Positions 8,991-17,969 of a stretch of DNA of 64,000 nt are shown here, piece by piece. The notes below the pieces were generated by a model. It ran no database searches, was not told the DNA's origin, and saw only the letters and a program-made list of their open reading frames with translations. The DNA is from Loigolactobacillus coryniformis subsp. coryniformis KCTC 3167 = DSM 20001. Its GTDB lineage: Bacteria > Bacillota > Bacilli > Lactobacillales > Lactobacillaceae. A program made the translations under genes and the position numbers. The stretch is from NCBI RefSeq assembly GCF_002706425.1, contig NZ_CP017713.1:806001-870000 (forward strand), given 5' to 3'. Position 1 is the stretch's first letter, and each line of letters begins with the position of its first letter.

Positions 8991-9905
8991 ATGAATTTAC
9001 AACAAATGCGCTACGTTTTGGCAGTAGCCGCCAATGGCAGTTTTCGTGAAGCTGCCAAGGCGCTATACATTTCACAACCAAGTTTGTCCCATGGTATCAA
9101 GCAATTAGAACAAGAGTTAGACGCGCCACTTTTTGAACGAACGCGCCAAGGAACGATTTTAACGGCTGCAGGGCAGGACTTCGTTGCTAGTGCACAAAAA
9201 ATCGTGCAGCAGGTCGATCATTTACAGCAGCATTTTACGACAACAGAAACCGAGCAACATTATTTTTCAGTTGCGGGACAACACTATGATTTTATCGCGC
9301 TGGCGGTGTGTCAAGTGTTGAAGCAGTACAATGATTATCGCTATATTCGTATTTTTGAAAGTACGGCCTTGGAAGTGATCAAGGATGTGGAACGGTATCA
9401 CAGTGAATTAGGCATCATTTTCTTAAGTGACTACAACCAATCTAGTTTGCTGCGTTTATTTAAGCAGGATGAATTGGTGTACGAAGAATTAGGTATTTTT
9501 CAGACGCATATTTTTATGCGCACCGCCCATCCGTTAGCCAAAAAAGCAACGATCAGTTTGGCTGATTTAGTGCCGTACCCGCAAGTGCGCTTTACGCAAG
9601 AAGCCTCTTACCCTGATTTGGCCGAGGACCCGCTGGAAGCGCCGACGACTGGGGCAGTGATCGCAACAAGTGATCGGGCCACCATGAGCCGCATCGTCGC
9701 CCGCACCGATGCCTACGGTTCTGGTTCCGGTATTTTGGAAGCACCAGAGGCACAAGGCTTGATCATGCGGCCGTTGCAGCATTCGCCGAAAAATAGAATG
9801 ATCATTTTGCGCCGAAAAGGCCACGAACTATCGGAGATCGGCCAATATTTTGTGACTGCGCTGCGGGCTTACTTTGCCAGTCAGCATGGCAGTCTATTTA
9901 AATAG
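8991..9905 (+). CDS. LysR-family transcriptional regulator, probably of sulfur/methionine genes
   Basis: The protein (304 residues from the chosen ATG) has an N-terminal winged HTH (residues 1-60; SFREAAKALYISQPSLSHGI is the recognition region) and a C-terminal effector domain. The ATG at 8991 is preferred because AAAGG lies 8-9 bp upstream; an ATG at 8982 would sit directly on that SD. Known sulfur regulators of Lactobacillales (CmbR, MtaR/MetR) are LysR proteins. Together with the methionine T-box and the sulfur genes on both sides, this suggests control of this locus; the ligand is unknown. Confidence 0.88.
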   Translation: MNLQQMRYVLAVAANGSFREAAKALYISQPSLSHGIKQLEQELDAPLFERTRQGTILTAAGQDFVASAQKIVQQVDHLQQHFTTTETEQHYFSVAGQHYDFIALAVCQVLKQYNDYRYIRIFESTALEVIKDVERYHSELGIIFLSDYNQSSLLRLFKQDELVYEELGIFQTHIFMRTAHPLAKKATISLADLVPYPQVRFTQEASYPDLAEDPLEAPTTGAVIATSDRATMSRIVARTDAYGSGSGILEAPEAQGLIMRPLQHSPKNRMIILRRKGHELSEIGQYFVTALRAYFASQHGSLFK

Positions 9906-9981
9906 TGTGATAGAAAATAACTATCCAGCGCTAAAGCCACTGGCTACAGCGGTTCAGCAGCGACTTTGATCAAATTTTAAC

Positions 9982-10027
9982 GAGCCTGTACCAATGCTAA
10001 ATAAAAATTAACTATTGGGCAGGCTTT
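9982..10027 (+). terminator. Possible terminator after the LysR gene
   Basis: AGCCTG/CAGGCT with CCAAT/ATTGG inside forms a long stem-loop. Only three T residues follow, and they overlap the -35 of the next promoter, so termination would be weak. Confidence 0.4.
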
Positions 10028-10054
10028 GACACTACCAGAAAAAATGACTAGCAT
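10026..10054 (+). promoter_or_regulatory. Promoter of the MetT-sulfite reductase T-box leader
   Basis: TTGACA (10026-10031) and TAGCAT (10049-10054) are 17 bp apart, giving a start near 10061. Confidence 0.6.
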
Positions 10055-10060
10055 AACGGG

Positions 10061-10333
10061 TAATCAAACACCCGTACGATCGCAAGATGAGTACAGCTAA
10101 GTCTATCGCAAAGCGAGTTCCGCTCAGTGTAAGGGAATCGATAGTTAGTTGGAAGATGGTCTTGACGCGGATTTACTTGTGAGCCTTTTGGTAAACAAGT
10201 AACGGCACCAACCGTTAAATTGGGATGCACGCAAAGCGTGCAGCATAAGGTTTTAACTGTAAAGTTAGAATAAATTAAGGTGGTACCACGCGTTGGCGTC
10301 CTTTCCGAATATTTCAGGAGGGGCGCTTTTTTT
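10061..10333 (+). promoter_or_regulatory. T-box riboswitch, apparent AUG specifier, controlling the MetT/sulfite reductase group
   Basis: Stem I apical sequence GCGAGTTCC with CAGTGTAAGG is followed by specifier segment GGAAGATGGTC (AUG at 10156-10158). The T-box AGGTGGTACCACGCG lies at 10278-10292, and the terminator (GCGTCCT...AGGGGCGC plus T run) at 10296-10333. About 130 nt of further leader precede the transporter start. No clear terminator occurs until after the chelatase gene at 16883, so the whole sulfite reductase group may respond to it. Confidence 0.87.
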
Positions 10334-10485
10334 AGTTCAACTGAAGGGGATGAGCGGAATAAGTGGGAATAATGTTCAGGACTAATATATACGATTTTGA
10401 CTTTTATCTAAAAAAGAAATCTAAATTCAGCACTGTGAAGAGTCAGTGATAATACAGATTATATTACATGAAAGAGTTGATGAAT

Positions 10486-11970
10486 ATGGACAAAACCAAA
10501 CGATTAGAATTCTATGGCGGCCCGATCGTCGGGTTGCTGCCGATCGCTATTTTCATTGTTGCCATCGGCTACATTACTTTAGGCCTGAAATTTTATTCAG
10601 TAAGTTCCTTTGCGATCCCCACGCTTGCCGGTTTGATGGTGACCTACTTTCTAGCCAAAAATCGGCAACAGTATTGGCAAACTGCGATCAATGGTCTAGC
10701 CAATAAAGGGATCGCCAAGCTGATTTTTGTTTTCCTGATCATCGGGATCTTTACTCGCCTGTTGGTGGTCGGTAAAACCGGCCAAGGCTTTGTCTGGCTG
10801 GGCACGACTTTAGGACTACATGGTGCCAGTTTTGCCATTTTAGCTTTTCTGGGCACCGCGATCTTTTCCCTAGGTTCCGGCGTGCCCTTTGCCGCCTTGT
10901 TCGCCGCCACCACGGTTTTCTACGTTCCTGGCGTCATGCTGGGCGTCAATCCGGCGATCATGGCTGGTACGATCGTCGGCGGTGTTTTCTTCGGCGATGG
11001 CATTTCGCCTAATTCCCAGTTGACCACCGCAGTTTTACAAATGGAAACTGATTCTAAAACTGGCAAAAGCGCTGACCTGGTTAAAATGCTACGCCAACAG
11101 GTCGGCTGGGTTTGCAGCGTAGCGGCCGTGACGATCGTTTTCCTGATTTTGTTTGCCGGTAAAGGCGGCACGACTCAATCAGCGGCGGCGTTAAGTAAAT
11201 TTGCTGATCCGGCGGGCCTATGGATGTTGATCCCCGTTTTAGTCGTTGCGATCATGTGTATCAAAACCCGTGATGTGCTGGCCTCATTGACAACTGGTAT
11301 TATCATCGGCCTGATCATCGGTTTAGCCACTGGCCTGTTCGGCTTGCAGGACATCATCAGTTTGAACGTTAAAACGGCCACCATCACCGGCATTTTCGAA
11401 GACGGCATCAATAGCATGTTACCGATCTCGCTCTCCACGATCTTTCTCAGCGGCTCGATCGCGGTGATGCAACAAAGCGGCATCATCATGATCTTATGTG
11501 ATCGGCTGACCAAGCATAAATTTGTGCAGACCCCCTTAGGCGCCGAACTCGTCACCGCACTCGGCATGGGGCTAGTCAATATCGTACAATGTGGCGCTTT
11601 ATTGCCGGGCATTTTGCTTTATGGTGACTTTGCCGATCGAATCGGTCACGTGGCTAAGATCTCACCCGAACGGCGCGCCTATATGTTAGTGGCGATCTCG
11701 ATGTCACTTACCGGCATTCTGCCGATCAACAGTATTTTCATCATGGGTATTCTCGGACAAATTCGTAGCTTACACACCGCTTTTCCGTCGGTGGCCGTAC
11801 CCAGCGCCAACGCGATTTTTAGCGGTACCTTCTATTGTTGGATCATCACGGCGCTGTGGTTATGCTGGGTCCTGCTTGGTTGGGGCCGCAGCTTCGAAGC
11901 GAGTGCCAAACCCAACCGTAAGCTTACCGCGACACGCAAAAAAATCACCGTCCTGGAAAGCAACGACTAA
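10486..11970 (+). CDS. NhaC-family Na+/H+ antiporter-like transporter, probable methionine transporter (MetT type)
   Basis: About 494 residues with 11-12 membrane helices and the NhaC-family motifs FFGDGISPNSQ and PINSIFIMG. NhaC-superfamily proteins under methionine control have been proposed as MetT methionine transporters, and this gene sits directly behind a methionine T-box, so methionine (or another sulfur compound) is a better guess than sodium alone. ATGs also occur at 10468 and 10480; the start at 10486 has GAAAGAG at suitable distance, while 10468 has no SD. The arylsulfotransferase gene follows 69 bp later without a terminator. Confidence 0.82.
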   Translation: MDKTKRLEFYGGPIVGLLPIAIFIVAIGYITLGLKFYSVSSFAIPTLAGLMVTYFLAKNRQQYWQTAINGLANKGIAKLIFVFLIIGIFTRLLVVGKTGQGFVWLGTTLGLHGASFAILAFLGTAIFSLGSGVPFAALFAATTVFYVPGVMLGVNPAIMAGTIVGGVFFGDGISPNSQLTTAVLQMETDSKTGKSADLVKMLRQQVGWVCSVAAVTIVFLILFAGKGGTTQSAAALSKFADPAGLWMLIPVLVVAIMCIKTRDVLASLTTGIIIGLIIGLATGLFGLQDIISLNVKTATITGIFEDGINSMLPISLSTIFLSGSIAVMQQSGIIMILCDRLTKHKFVQTPLGAELVTALGMGLVNIVQCGALLPGILLYGDFADRIGHVAKISPERRAYMLVAISMSLTGILPINSIFIMGILGQIRSLHTAFPSVAVPSANAIFSGTFYCWIITALWLCWVLLGWGRSFEASAKPNRKLTATRKKITVLESND

Positions 11971-12039
11971 AACGTATTTTTAAATCAAGTTAACGTAAAA
12001 TCTAAGCGACTTTAAGCATAAGAAATGGAGTGTTGACCT

Positions 12040-13869
12040 ATGGGCGAACCCTTAGTATTTCCAACTGGAACAGTGCGCTACGATCCAACTAAAGCTTGGA
12101 ACGGCTACACCTTAGTTCCAACGATCAATGACGGTATTTTATTATTCGATATGAACGGCAATGAAGTGCGCCGATGGAATTTTCAAGGTTTCCCTCCTAA
12201 AATGCTCCCCGGCGGCCACATCATCGGTAACTCCGGCATGCGCTACCCTGAAAACGGCATGCAAGATGGCGTCAACTTAGCCCAAATCGATTACGACGGC
12301 CAGCTGGAATGGGAATTCGATCATTTTGAAAAAATTGACGATCCCGGCCATGATCATCGGTGGATGGCGCGCCAACATCATGATTTTCAACGGGAAGGCC
12401 AAAGCGTTTATTATTCACCTGACGAACGACCTAAGATCAATTCCGGTAAGACCTTGATCCTCGGTCACCGCACCATCCATAACCCGTTGATCTCTGATAA
12501 AAAGTTATTGGACGATGTAGTCTATGAGGTTGATTGGGCCGGTAAGGTGCTTTGGCAATGGAGTATTGCCGACCATTTTAGCGAGTTTGGCTTTGATGAA
12601 GCCGCTAAAAACGTTTTGGCACGTAATCCCAATATGCGTGCGCCTGATGGTGGGGTTGGTGATTTTATGCACACCAATTGTGTCAGTTATTTAGGCCCTA
12701 ATCATTGGTATGACGCTGGTGACCAACGGTTTAAACCGACTAATTTGATTCTAGATAGTCGCGAGGCCAATGTGCTTTTCATTGTCGATCATGATAGTGG
12801 CCATATCGTTTGGCAATTAGGCCCTGATTACGTGCACGATGCCCAGGCCGCGGCCATCGGCCAGATCATCGGTCAGCACAGTCTGCACATGATCCCGCAA
12901 GGCTTGCCTGGCGCCGGTAACTTATTAGTTTTCGATAACGGCGGCTGGGCAGGCTACGGCACGCCTAATCCCGGTAGTCTCGATGGCGCCAAAAATGCCT
13001 TACGTGATTATAGTCGTATTCTAGAGCTCAACCCAGTCACTATGAAAGTCGTGTGGTCAGTCACGCCGCAGGACCTCGGCTTCAATATGCCGGTTGATAG
13101 CAGTAAATTTTACAGCCCGTACGTTTCTAATGTGCAACGCCTGCCCAACGGCAATACCTTGATCGACGAAGGTTCCGACGGCCACGTTTTTGAGCTCACC
13201 CCCGATTATGAAGTGGTGTGGGAATGGATCTCGCCTTATTTCACCCATAATGAAACTGGCCCTAAAGGCAACATGATCTACCGTGCCTTCCGCTATCCCT
13301 ATAGTTACGTGCCGCAAGAACCAACGCCCACCGAAGTGCCGATTGCCCCGGTAGACAATACCACCTTCCGGCTCCCTGGCGCTGGTCAAAAAGGCGCTAA
13401 AAAAGTGGTCAGTGTGGCTGGCACCTTGCCCTACTACCCAGATGTTGCCCTATGTGTGGCTACACTCGATGAGACCAACGAAGTGCAAGCGCTAAAAAAG
13501 CAACGCCATTTATTTACTCTGGACCGCAAAACTTTTAGTGAACTTGATCAAACTAGTTTTGCCCAACAGATCCAAGCCGCTACCACTGACCAACTACAGA
13601 TCGTCATGTTTGGCGCTGAACGCTGCGCCCACTGTAAAGTTGTCCATCCGCTACTAAAGCGTGCACTGACCACTGAATTCGCCGCTGACTTTACATCCTA
13701 TTACGTCGATGTCGACGCAAACCCTGAGTTAGTCGTCACCTTGGGTATTCTCGGCACTCCCGTAGTGATCGTCTTTAGCGCCGGCAGTGAGCTGACCCGT
13801 TTCCGGGGTGAATTAGATTACGCTGGGATCCGCGCTTTTTTAAGTGATACCTTGGTTAAAGCAGAATAG
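12040..13869 (+). CDS. Arylsulfotransferase (ASST)-like beta-propeller fused to a thioredoxin domain
   Basis: In this 609-residue protein, residues 1 to about 440 form an arylsulfate sulfotransferase-type propeller with the typical HTNCVSYLG, VDHDSGHIVWQLG and QHSLHMIPQG segments; ASST uses a catalytic histidine to move sulfate groups between phenols. Residues about 505-609 are a thioredoxin fold with CAHC at 529-532 and a cis-proline motif GTPVVIVF near 572. There is no signal peptide, so it should act in the cytoplasm, unlike the periplasmic ASST of enterobacteria. It lies between the MetT-like transporter and sulfite reductase. The reaction here is unknown; handling of a sulfur donor linked to thiol redox chemistry is inference. 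Confidence 0.8.
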   Translation: MGEPLVFPTGTVRYDPTKAWNGYTLVPTINDGILLFDMNGNEVRRWNFQGFPPKMLPGGHIIGNSGMRYPENGMQDGVNLAQIDYDGQLEWEFDHFEKIDDPGHDHRWMARQHHDFQREGQSVYYSPDERPKINSGKTLILGHRTIHNPLISDKKLLDDVVYEVDWAGKVLWQWSIADHFSEFGFDEAAKNVLARNPNMRAPDGGVGDFMHTNCVSYLGPNHWYDAGDQRFKPTNLILDSREANVLFIVDHDSGHIVWQLGPDYVHDAQAAAIGQIIGQHSLHMIPQGLPGAGNLLVFDNGGWAGYGTPNPGSLDGAKNALRDYSRILELNPVTMKVVWSVTPQDLGFNMPVDSSKFYSPYVSNVQRLPNGNTLIDEGSDGHVFELTPDYEVVWEWISPYFTHNETGPKGNMIYRAFRYPYSYVPQEPTPTEVPIAPVDNTTFRLPGAGQKGAKKVVSVAGTLPYYPDVALCVATLDETNEVQALKKQRHLFTLDRKTFSELDQTSFAQQIQAATTDQLQIVMFGAERCAHCKVVHPLLKRALTTEFAADFTSYYVDVDANPELVVTLGILGTPVVIVFSAGSELTRFRGELDYAGIRAFLSDTLVKAE

Positions 13870-13943
13870 AGAAGACCGTGAAAATAATTCTACGGTCGCT
13901 GAATGATCTTATTTTTAGAATACAGTAAGGAGGACTTTTACTT

Positions 13944-15557
13944 ATGAGTTATCAAGTGACATGGGCGGACGCTAAACTCAATAAAAATGAGCAAAGTAAA
14001 TTAAACGAAGACGGCTTAGATATTTTTCGAGACTTACCTGAATTGGTCAAGCACCCCTTCGCCGCGATCGATAAAAGCTATTATATGTACTTTAAATTTG
14101 CTGGGTTGACGGTACAAAAGCCGCAGGAACAGGGCAACTTCATGATGCGGGTGAAAATTCCTGGCGGCATCATTAATGTTAAACAAGCGCGACATTTGGC
14201 GGCGATCGCGGCTGAGTATGGTCATGATCAACTAGATTTGACCACGCGGCAAGCGGTGCAGTATCACTGGATCCCCTTTGCCAAGTTACCAGAAGTCTTT
14301 GCCGGTATCAACGCAGTCGGTTTGACTACCCAAGGTGCCGAAGGTGATATTACCCGTAACGTGATCGATAATCCATTATCAGGAATTGATCCGGATGAAT
14401 TATTCGATACGCGGCCAACCGTTCGCCGCGTCCACCGACTATTCCAAGGAAACCGCGACTACTCTAACCTACCGCGTAAATTTAAAATCTCGATCAATAG
14501 CAATATCTATAACGCCGGCAACGCGGAGATCAACGATTTGGCTTTCGTACCAGCAACCAAAAAAATCAACGGCCGCACGGTTAAAGGCTTTAATGTTAAA
14601 GTCGGCGGTGGCCTAGGAATGCGTCCTTACTTAGGCCTTGGTCTGGATATTTTTGTCACGCGTTCGCAAGTGGCGGCAGTAGCCGAAGCGGCGGTGCAAC
14701 TTTACCGTGACAACGGCTACCGGCGCAGTCGCTCCAAAGCACGGTTGAAGTTTTTGATCCAAGATTGGGGCGTTGCCGAGTTCGAAACTAAGCTACGTGA
14801 AAAAGTGCCTGATTTAGCCACTGCTGGCGATAGTGCAGTAGTCGGTTGGTCCAATGGCACTGCCTTAGGGATTCATGAACAACGCCAAGCAGGTTACTAT
14901 TATGTGGGCGTCAGTATTCCTGCCGGTCGGTTACAAACCGCTGATTTTAGCGCCTTTGTCGATCTGGCGGAAAAATATGGCCGGGACGAGATTCGCTTTG
15001 ATCATGGTCAAAACTTGTTGATCCCTTATATTGCAGCTGCCGATCTGCCAGCAGTTAAGGCGGCACCAATTTTCAAAAAGTTTTCTTACCAGCCCCATAG
15101 TTTGGTTGATTTTGGGACAACTTGTACCGGTGCTGAATATTGTAATCTGGCTTACACCCACACTAAGGAGATTTTCGCGCCGCTGTTGAAACGATTAGAT
15201 GCACAGTTTAGCTTTGAGCAGCCGGTACATATCACCTTAACGGGTTGCGGTAATGGCTGCGCGCACCGTAGTGTTGCCGATATTGGTATTGAAGGCCTGA
15301 CTGCTAAAACAAAAGACGGTCAACGAGCAGAAGCCTTTAAAATTGCGGTTGGCGGTAGTTTGTTAGCCGGCGGCCATTTCAATGAAGTTTTGAAAGGTAA
15401 ACTATTTACCGACCAACTTTATGGTGCCTTGGCCGCATTGTTGGCTGATTATCAAACACAGCAATTGGCTGCTGAAACTTACTATGCCTATTTTCAACGC
15501 TTAGGCATTGCGCATTTCCAAGCTATTTTGGATCAATATTTGGCTCAAGCGGCTTAA
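13944..15557 (+). CDS. Siroheme/[4Fe-4S] sulfite (or nitrite) reductase
   Basis: The 537-residue protein is a full-length two-repeat sulfite/nitrite reductase hemoprotein. The cluster/siroheme cysteines are present as C394-x5-C400 (CTGAEYC) and C435-x3-C439 (CGNGC). Siroheme-contacting basic residues occur in NLPRKFKIS. It reduces sulfite to sulfide with six electrons, probably from the flavodoxin encoded next. Sequence alone does not separate sulfite from nitrite. The methionine T-box upstream, metY and the absence of nitrate/nitrite genes favour sulfite. No sulfate activation or APS/PAPS reductase is visible here. SD AAGGAGG lies before the ATG. Confidence 0.9.
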   Translation: MSYQVTWADAKLNKNEQSKLNEDGLDIFRDLPELVKHPFAAIDKSYYMYFKFAGLTVQKPQEQGNFMMRVKIPGGIINVKQARHLAAIAAEYGHDQLDLTTRQAVQYHWIPFAKLPEVFAGINAVGLTTQGAEGDITRNVIDNPLSGIDPDELFDTRPTVRRVHRLFQGNRDYSNLPRKFKISINSNIYNAGNAEINDLAFVPATKKINGRTVKGFNVKVGGGLGMRPYLGLGLDIFVTRSQVAAVAEAAVQLYRDNGYRRSRSKARLKFLIQDWGVAEFETKLREKVPDLATAGDSAVVGWSNGTALGIHEQRQAGYYYVGVSIPAGRLQTADFSAFVDLAEKYGRDEIRFDHGQNLLIPYIAAADLPAVKAAPIFKKFSYQPHSLVDFGTTCTGAEYCNLAYTHTKEIFAPLLKRLDAQFSFEQPVHITLTGCGNGCAHRSVADIGIEGLTAKTKDGQRAEAFKIAVGGSLLAGGHFNEVLKGKLFTDQLYGALAALLADYQTQQLAAETYYAYFQRLGIAHFQAILDQYLAQAA

Positions 15558-15562
15558 GCATT

Positions 15563-15672
15563 GCCATGTTTCAACTTAGCGCCTTTTGCTTTAGTTGAAT
15601 GGACACCGTCCGAAACCTTAAAATTTATTAGCGTCCTTGGCTAATAAATCACCTTAATTGTGAAGTAGGAGC
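15563..15672 (+). repeat. Structured intergenic repeat, short form, ending at the flavodoxin SD
   Basis: The segment starts with GCCATGTTTCAACTTAGC and folds it against GCTTTAGTTGAATGG. After ACACCGTCCG comes a second hairpin, TTTATTAGC/GCTAATAAA (15624-15632 and 15640-15648). It ends TTGTGAAGTAGGAG, which is the SD of the next gene. The same layout with different stem sequences recurs elsewhere in the window. Confidence 0.75.
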
Positions 15673-15681
15673 GATTTGCAT

Positions 15682-16134
15682 ATGAAAATTAAAATAATAT
15701 ACACCAGTTTAACCGGTAACACACAGGAAACGGTTGAAGTTTTAAGTGATGCTTTAACCGCACAGGATATTGATGTAGCAGTTTTTGATAGCGAGGATGG
15801 GGTTGAGGTGGAAGATTTTTTCACGGCGGCCGATGCCTATGTTTTGGCAACCTTTACTGATGGCGATGGTGAGGTGCCCGATAGTATTTTAGACTTTTAT
15901 GATGATATTGCTGAGTTTGACCTAACTGATATACCAGTCGCTGTGTTGGGTACTGGTGACACCAGCTATGACGACTTCTGTCAGGCCGTCGATTTATTAG
16001 CTGGGCAATGTACGACTAGCGGGGCACATTTAGCCGTACCTACATTAAAAATTGAGCTGGCACCTGATGATGAGGCGGTTGCAGCGATTGAACAGTTTGC
16101 CCAACAATTGACACAGCAGGTCGCAGCAGAATAG
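15682..16134 (+). CDS. Flavodoxin
   Basis: The 150-residue acidic protein begins with the FMN phosphate-binding loop YTSLTGNTQET (residues 7-17) and carries FMN-ring contacts in ATFTDGDGEVP and LGTGDTSYDDF, the pattern of short-chain bacterial flavodoxins. It is a one-electron carrier and, between sulfite reductase and chelatase genes, the likely donor to the reductase. ATG 15682 is preferred (AGGAG 10 bp upstream) over an in-frame TTG at 15676. Its SD is supplied by the repeat element upstream. Confidence 0.92.
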   Translation: MKIKIIYTSLTGNTQETVEVLSDALTAQDIDVAVFDSEDGVEVEDFFTAADAYVLATFTDGDGEVPDSILDFYDDIAEFDLTDIPVAVLGTGDTSYDDFCQAVDLLAGQCTTSGAHLAVPTLKIELAPDDEAVAAIEQFAQQLTQQVAAE

Positions 16135-16178
16135 GAACTGATCGTGCTAAATTAGCATGATCGCAGGGGGGCAACATT

Positions 16179-16883
16179 ATGGCGCAAGGTATTTTATATG
16201 TGTTACATGGTCGGCGTAACAAAATTCCGCAAGTAAATTTACGTTTATTACAGGAACTGATGCACGAGTTGTCACAACCGCAAGTGATCAGTTTTTTAGA
16301 AGGTGATCAGCAAACTTTGGCGGCTGGTTTGGTACAGTTGCAACAACAAGTCGAAGATGTGATCGTTGTGCCAGTCCTATTATTCGCGGCGACACATGTG
16401 CGCCAAGATATACCACAGCGGCTAAAAGCGCACCAAAGGCTAGGTGTGACGATCACGGTGCTAGAACCTTTGGCCACCACCACGGCGGTTTTTAACTTTT
16501 TGCAACAACAATTGACTCGGGCTTGTCAGGCTTTGCCACAGCGGCCGATATTATTGATTGCACACGGGACACCACATTTTGTGGAGCCTTACCAGCAATT
16601 GCAAAATTTAGCTGCACAGTTGCAACAACAATTACCAGTACCGGTGATCGCGGCTAATTATATTGGTGCGCATCGATTTACTGAATTATTAGTTGATCAA
16701 ACTGAGCCGGTGATCGTACAACGGCTCTTTTTAACCGATGGTCGTATTGCGGGTAAAATCAAGCGTGCAGTACAGCAACAGGTACCGACCGCGTTATTTT
16801 TACCGACATTGGAAAATCAAATCACGGTCAAGCAAGCAATTTTGGAGCGGCTGACTACAGTAATGGCGCCAATACAAGTTTAA
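16179..16883 (+). CDS. CbiX/SirB-type sirohydrochlorin chelatase
   Basis: This 234-residue protein is built of two similar halves, starting with LYVLHGRRNK (metal-binding His at 10) and LLIAHGTPHF near residue 128, as in long-form CbiX proteins. It would insert Fe2+ (giving siroheme) or Co2+ (B12 branch) into sirohydrochlorin. Its place right behind a siroheme enzyme argues for iron, although the organism also depends on B12. SD AGGGGGG precedes the ATG by seven bases. Confidence 0.83.
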   Translation: MAQGILYVLHGRRNKIPQVNLRLLQELMHELSQPQVISFLEGDQQTLAAGLVQLQQQVEDVIVVPVLLFAATHVRQDIPQRLKAHQRLGVTITVLEPLATTTAVFNFLQQQLTRACQALPQRPILLIAHGTPHFVEPYQQLQNLAAQLQQQLPVPVIAANYIGAHRFTELLVDQTEPVIVQRLFLTDGRIAGKIKRAVQQQVPTALFLPTLENQITVKQAILERLTTVMAPIQV

Positions 16884-16892
16884 TGGCAAATA

Positions 16893-16917
16893 AAAACGAC
16901 CCGCGGGCCGTTTTTTT
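16893..16917 (+). terminator. Terminator of the sulfite reductase operon
   Basis: A GC-rich stem (AACGACCC...GGGCCGTT, one mismatch) is followed by seven T residues. Confidence 0.75.
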
Positions 16918-16920
16918 AGT

Positions 16921-17016
16921 CTAAGTCGTGTTTGGAAAATATTGCTAAGCTGGTTTTTAACACTAATTTAGCTTAAACGTGGCCAAAAAAGCATTGGCAC
17001 TGAAAACACGACTTAG
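16921..17016. repeat. 96-bp element with perfect 13-bp inverted ends
   Basis: CTAAGTCGTGTTT (16921-16933) and its exact reverse complement (17004-17016) bracket an AT-rich core. There is no coding potential. It could be a small non-autonomous mobile element or a long RNA hairpin. It lies between convergent transcription units. Confidence 0.55.
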
Positions 17017-17101
17017 CAAGTATCTGATTTAATGCCCATTTATTTAAGTAGAACTTGTTTCTAACGAGTCACAGACTACGTTGGGCGCTTTTAAACACAC
17101 G

Positions 17102-17752
17102 TTAATCAGCTGCTTTAGCGCCAAAGCGGCTTTTTAGCACACCGATGATCGCTGGAATCAAGGAAACTACGATAATACCGAGAATGATCGCAGAAAAATG
17201 GGCCTTGACTACTGGGATATTGCCGAAGAAATAACCCGCGCCGCAGCATAATGCGACCCACGCGACACAGGCGATCAGATTATAGCGAATGAATTGGCGG
17301 TAGGAAAAACCTGAGCCGGCCGCAACAAACGGGACGAAAGTTCGAATGATCGGCATGAAACGCGCTAAGATGATCGACATCGCACCGTGTTTGTCGAAGA
17401 AGGTTTGTCCCTTGGCTAAGCTTTCTTCATTGATAAAACGACGGAACCAGCGATAACGCGATAAAATTCGTTCAGCATTGTGGCCGATCCAGAAATTACT
17501 GGAGTCACCACCGATACAAGCAACCAAAAAGACCGCAACGAAAAACCAAATATTAAGATGATACTCAGGGTTAGCCGCCAAAGCACTAGCCGCAAAAAGC
17601 AATGAATCGCCAGGTAGAAATGGTAAGATCACCGCACCCGTTTCAATAAAAATGATCGCGAATAAAATAAAATAGGTTGAGTTGCCAAAAGTATTAACGA
17701 TCGTTACCAAATGACTATCGATATGCAAAATAAAATCGATCAGTATACTCAT
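17102..17752 (-). CDS. DedA family membrane protein
   Basis: This 216-residue protein has the two DedA signatures: ETGAVILPFLPGDSLLF (about 37-53) and ARFMPIIRTFVPFVAG-like sequence (about 128-143) with the conserved arginine. DedA proteins are half-transporter-like flippases linked to undecaprenyl phosphate or phospholipid recycling. It has four to five membrane helices and a good SD (GGAGG on the minus strand). It is a single gene, with the 96-bp inverted element at its 3' side. Confidence 0.9.
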   Translation of the reverse strand: MSILIDFILHIDSHLVTIVNTFGNSTYFILFAIIFIETGAVILPFLPGDSLLFAASALAANPEYHLNIWFFVAVFLVACIGGDSSNFWIGHNAERILSRYRWFRRFINEESLAKGQTFFDKHGAMSIILARFMPIIRTFVPFVAAGSGFSYRQFIRYNLIACVAWVALCCGAGYFFGNIPVVKAHFSAIILGIIVVSLIPAIIGVLKSRFGAKAAD

Positions 17753-17857
17753 AACTTAGTTTTCCTCCAATTTTCAGGTCAAATCTGTTATGAGTGTAGC
17801 AGAAAAAGGCTTAGCTGTCTGTAGTTTTTAAATCATTTAAGTTTTTCGCAAAAAAGC

Positions 17858-17886
17858 TTGCATAAATATTTTTTAGGTAAGATAAT
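17858..17886 (+). promoter_or_regulatory. Promoter of the crcB pair
   Basis: TTGCAT (17858-17863) and GATAAT (17881-17886), spacer 17 bp. I looked for a fluoride riboswitch in the 80 nt before the first crcB and did not recognise one. Confidence 0.5.
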
Positions 17887-17969
17887 TAAAAATGAGCTAA
17901 GCGTGTTAATTCAAAACTAATTCTGGATGACACGTTGCACTTGGACAGAAAAATATAGAAGGTGAGCCC

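Noticed and set aside
10048-10230. Open reading frame of 60 codons on the minus strand
   Set aside because: It is antisense to stem I and the specifier of the MetT T-box leader, with no SD or family match.
17887-17969. Fluoride riboswitch before the crcB pair
   Set aside because: I could not find the conserved crcB RNA core in the leader.
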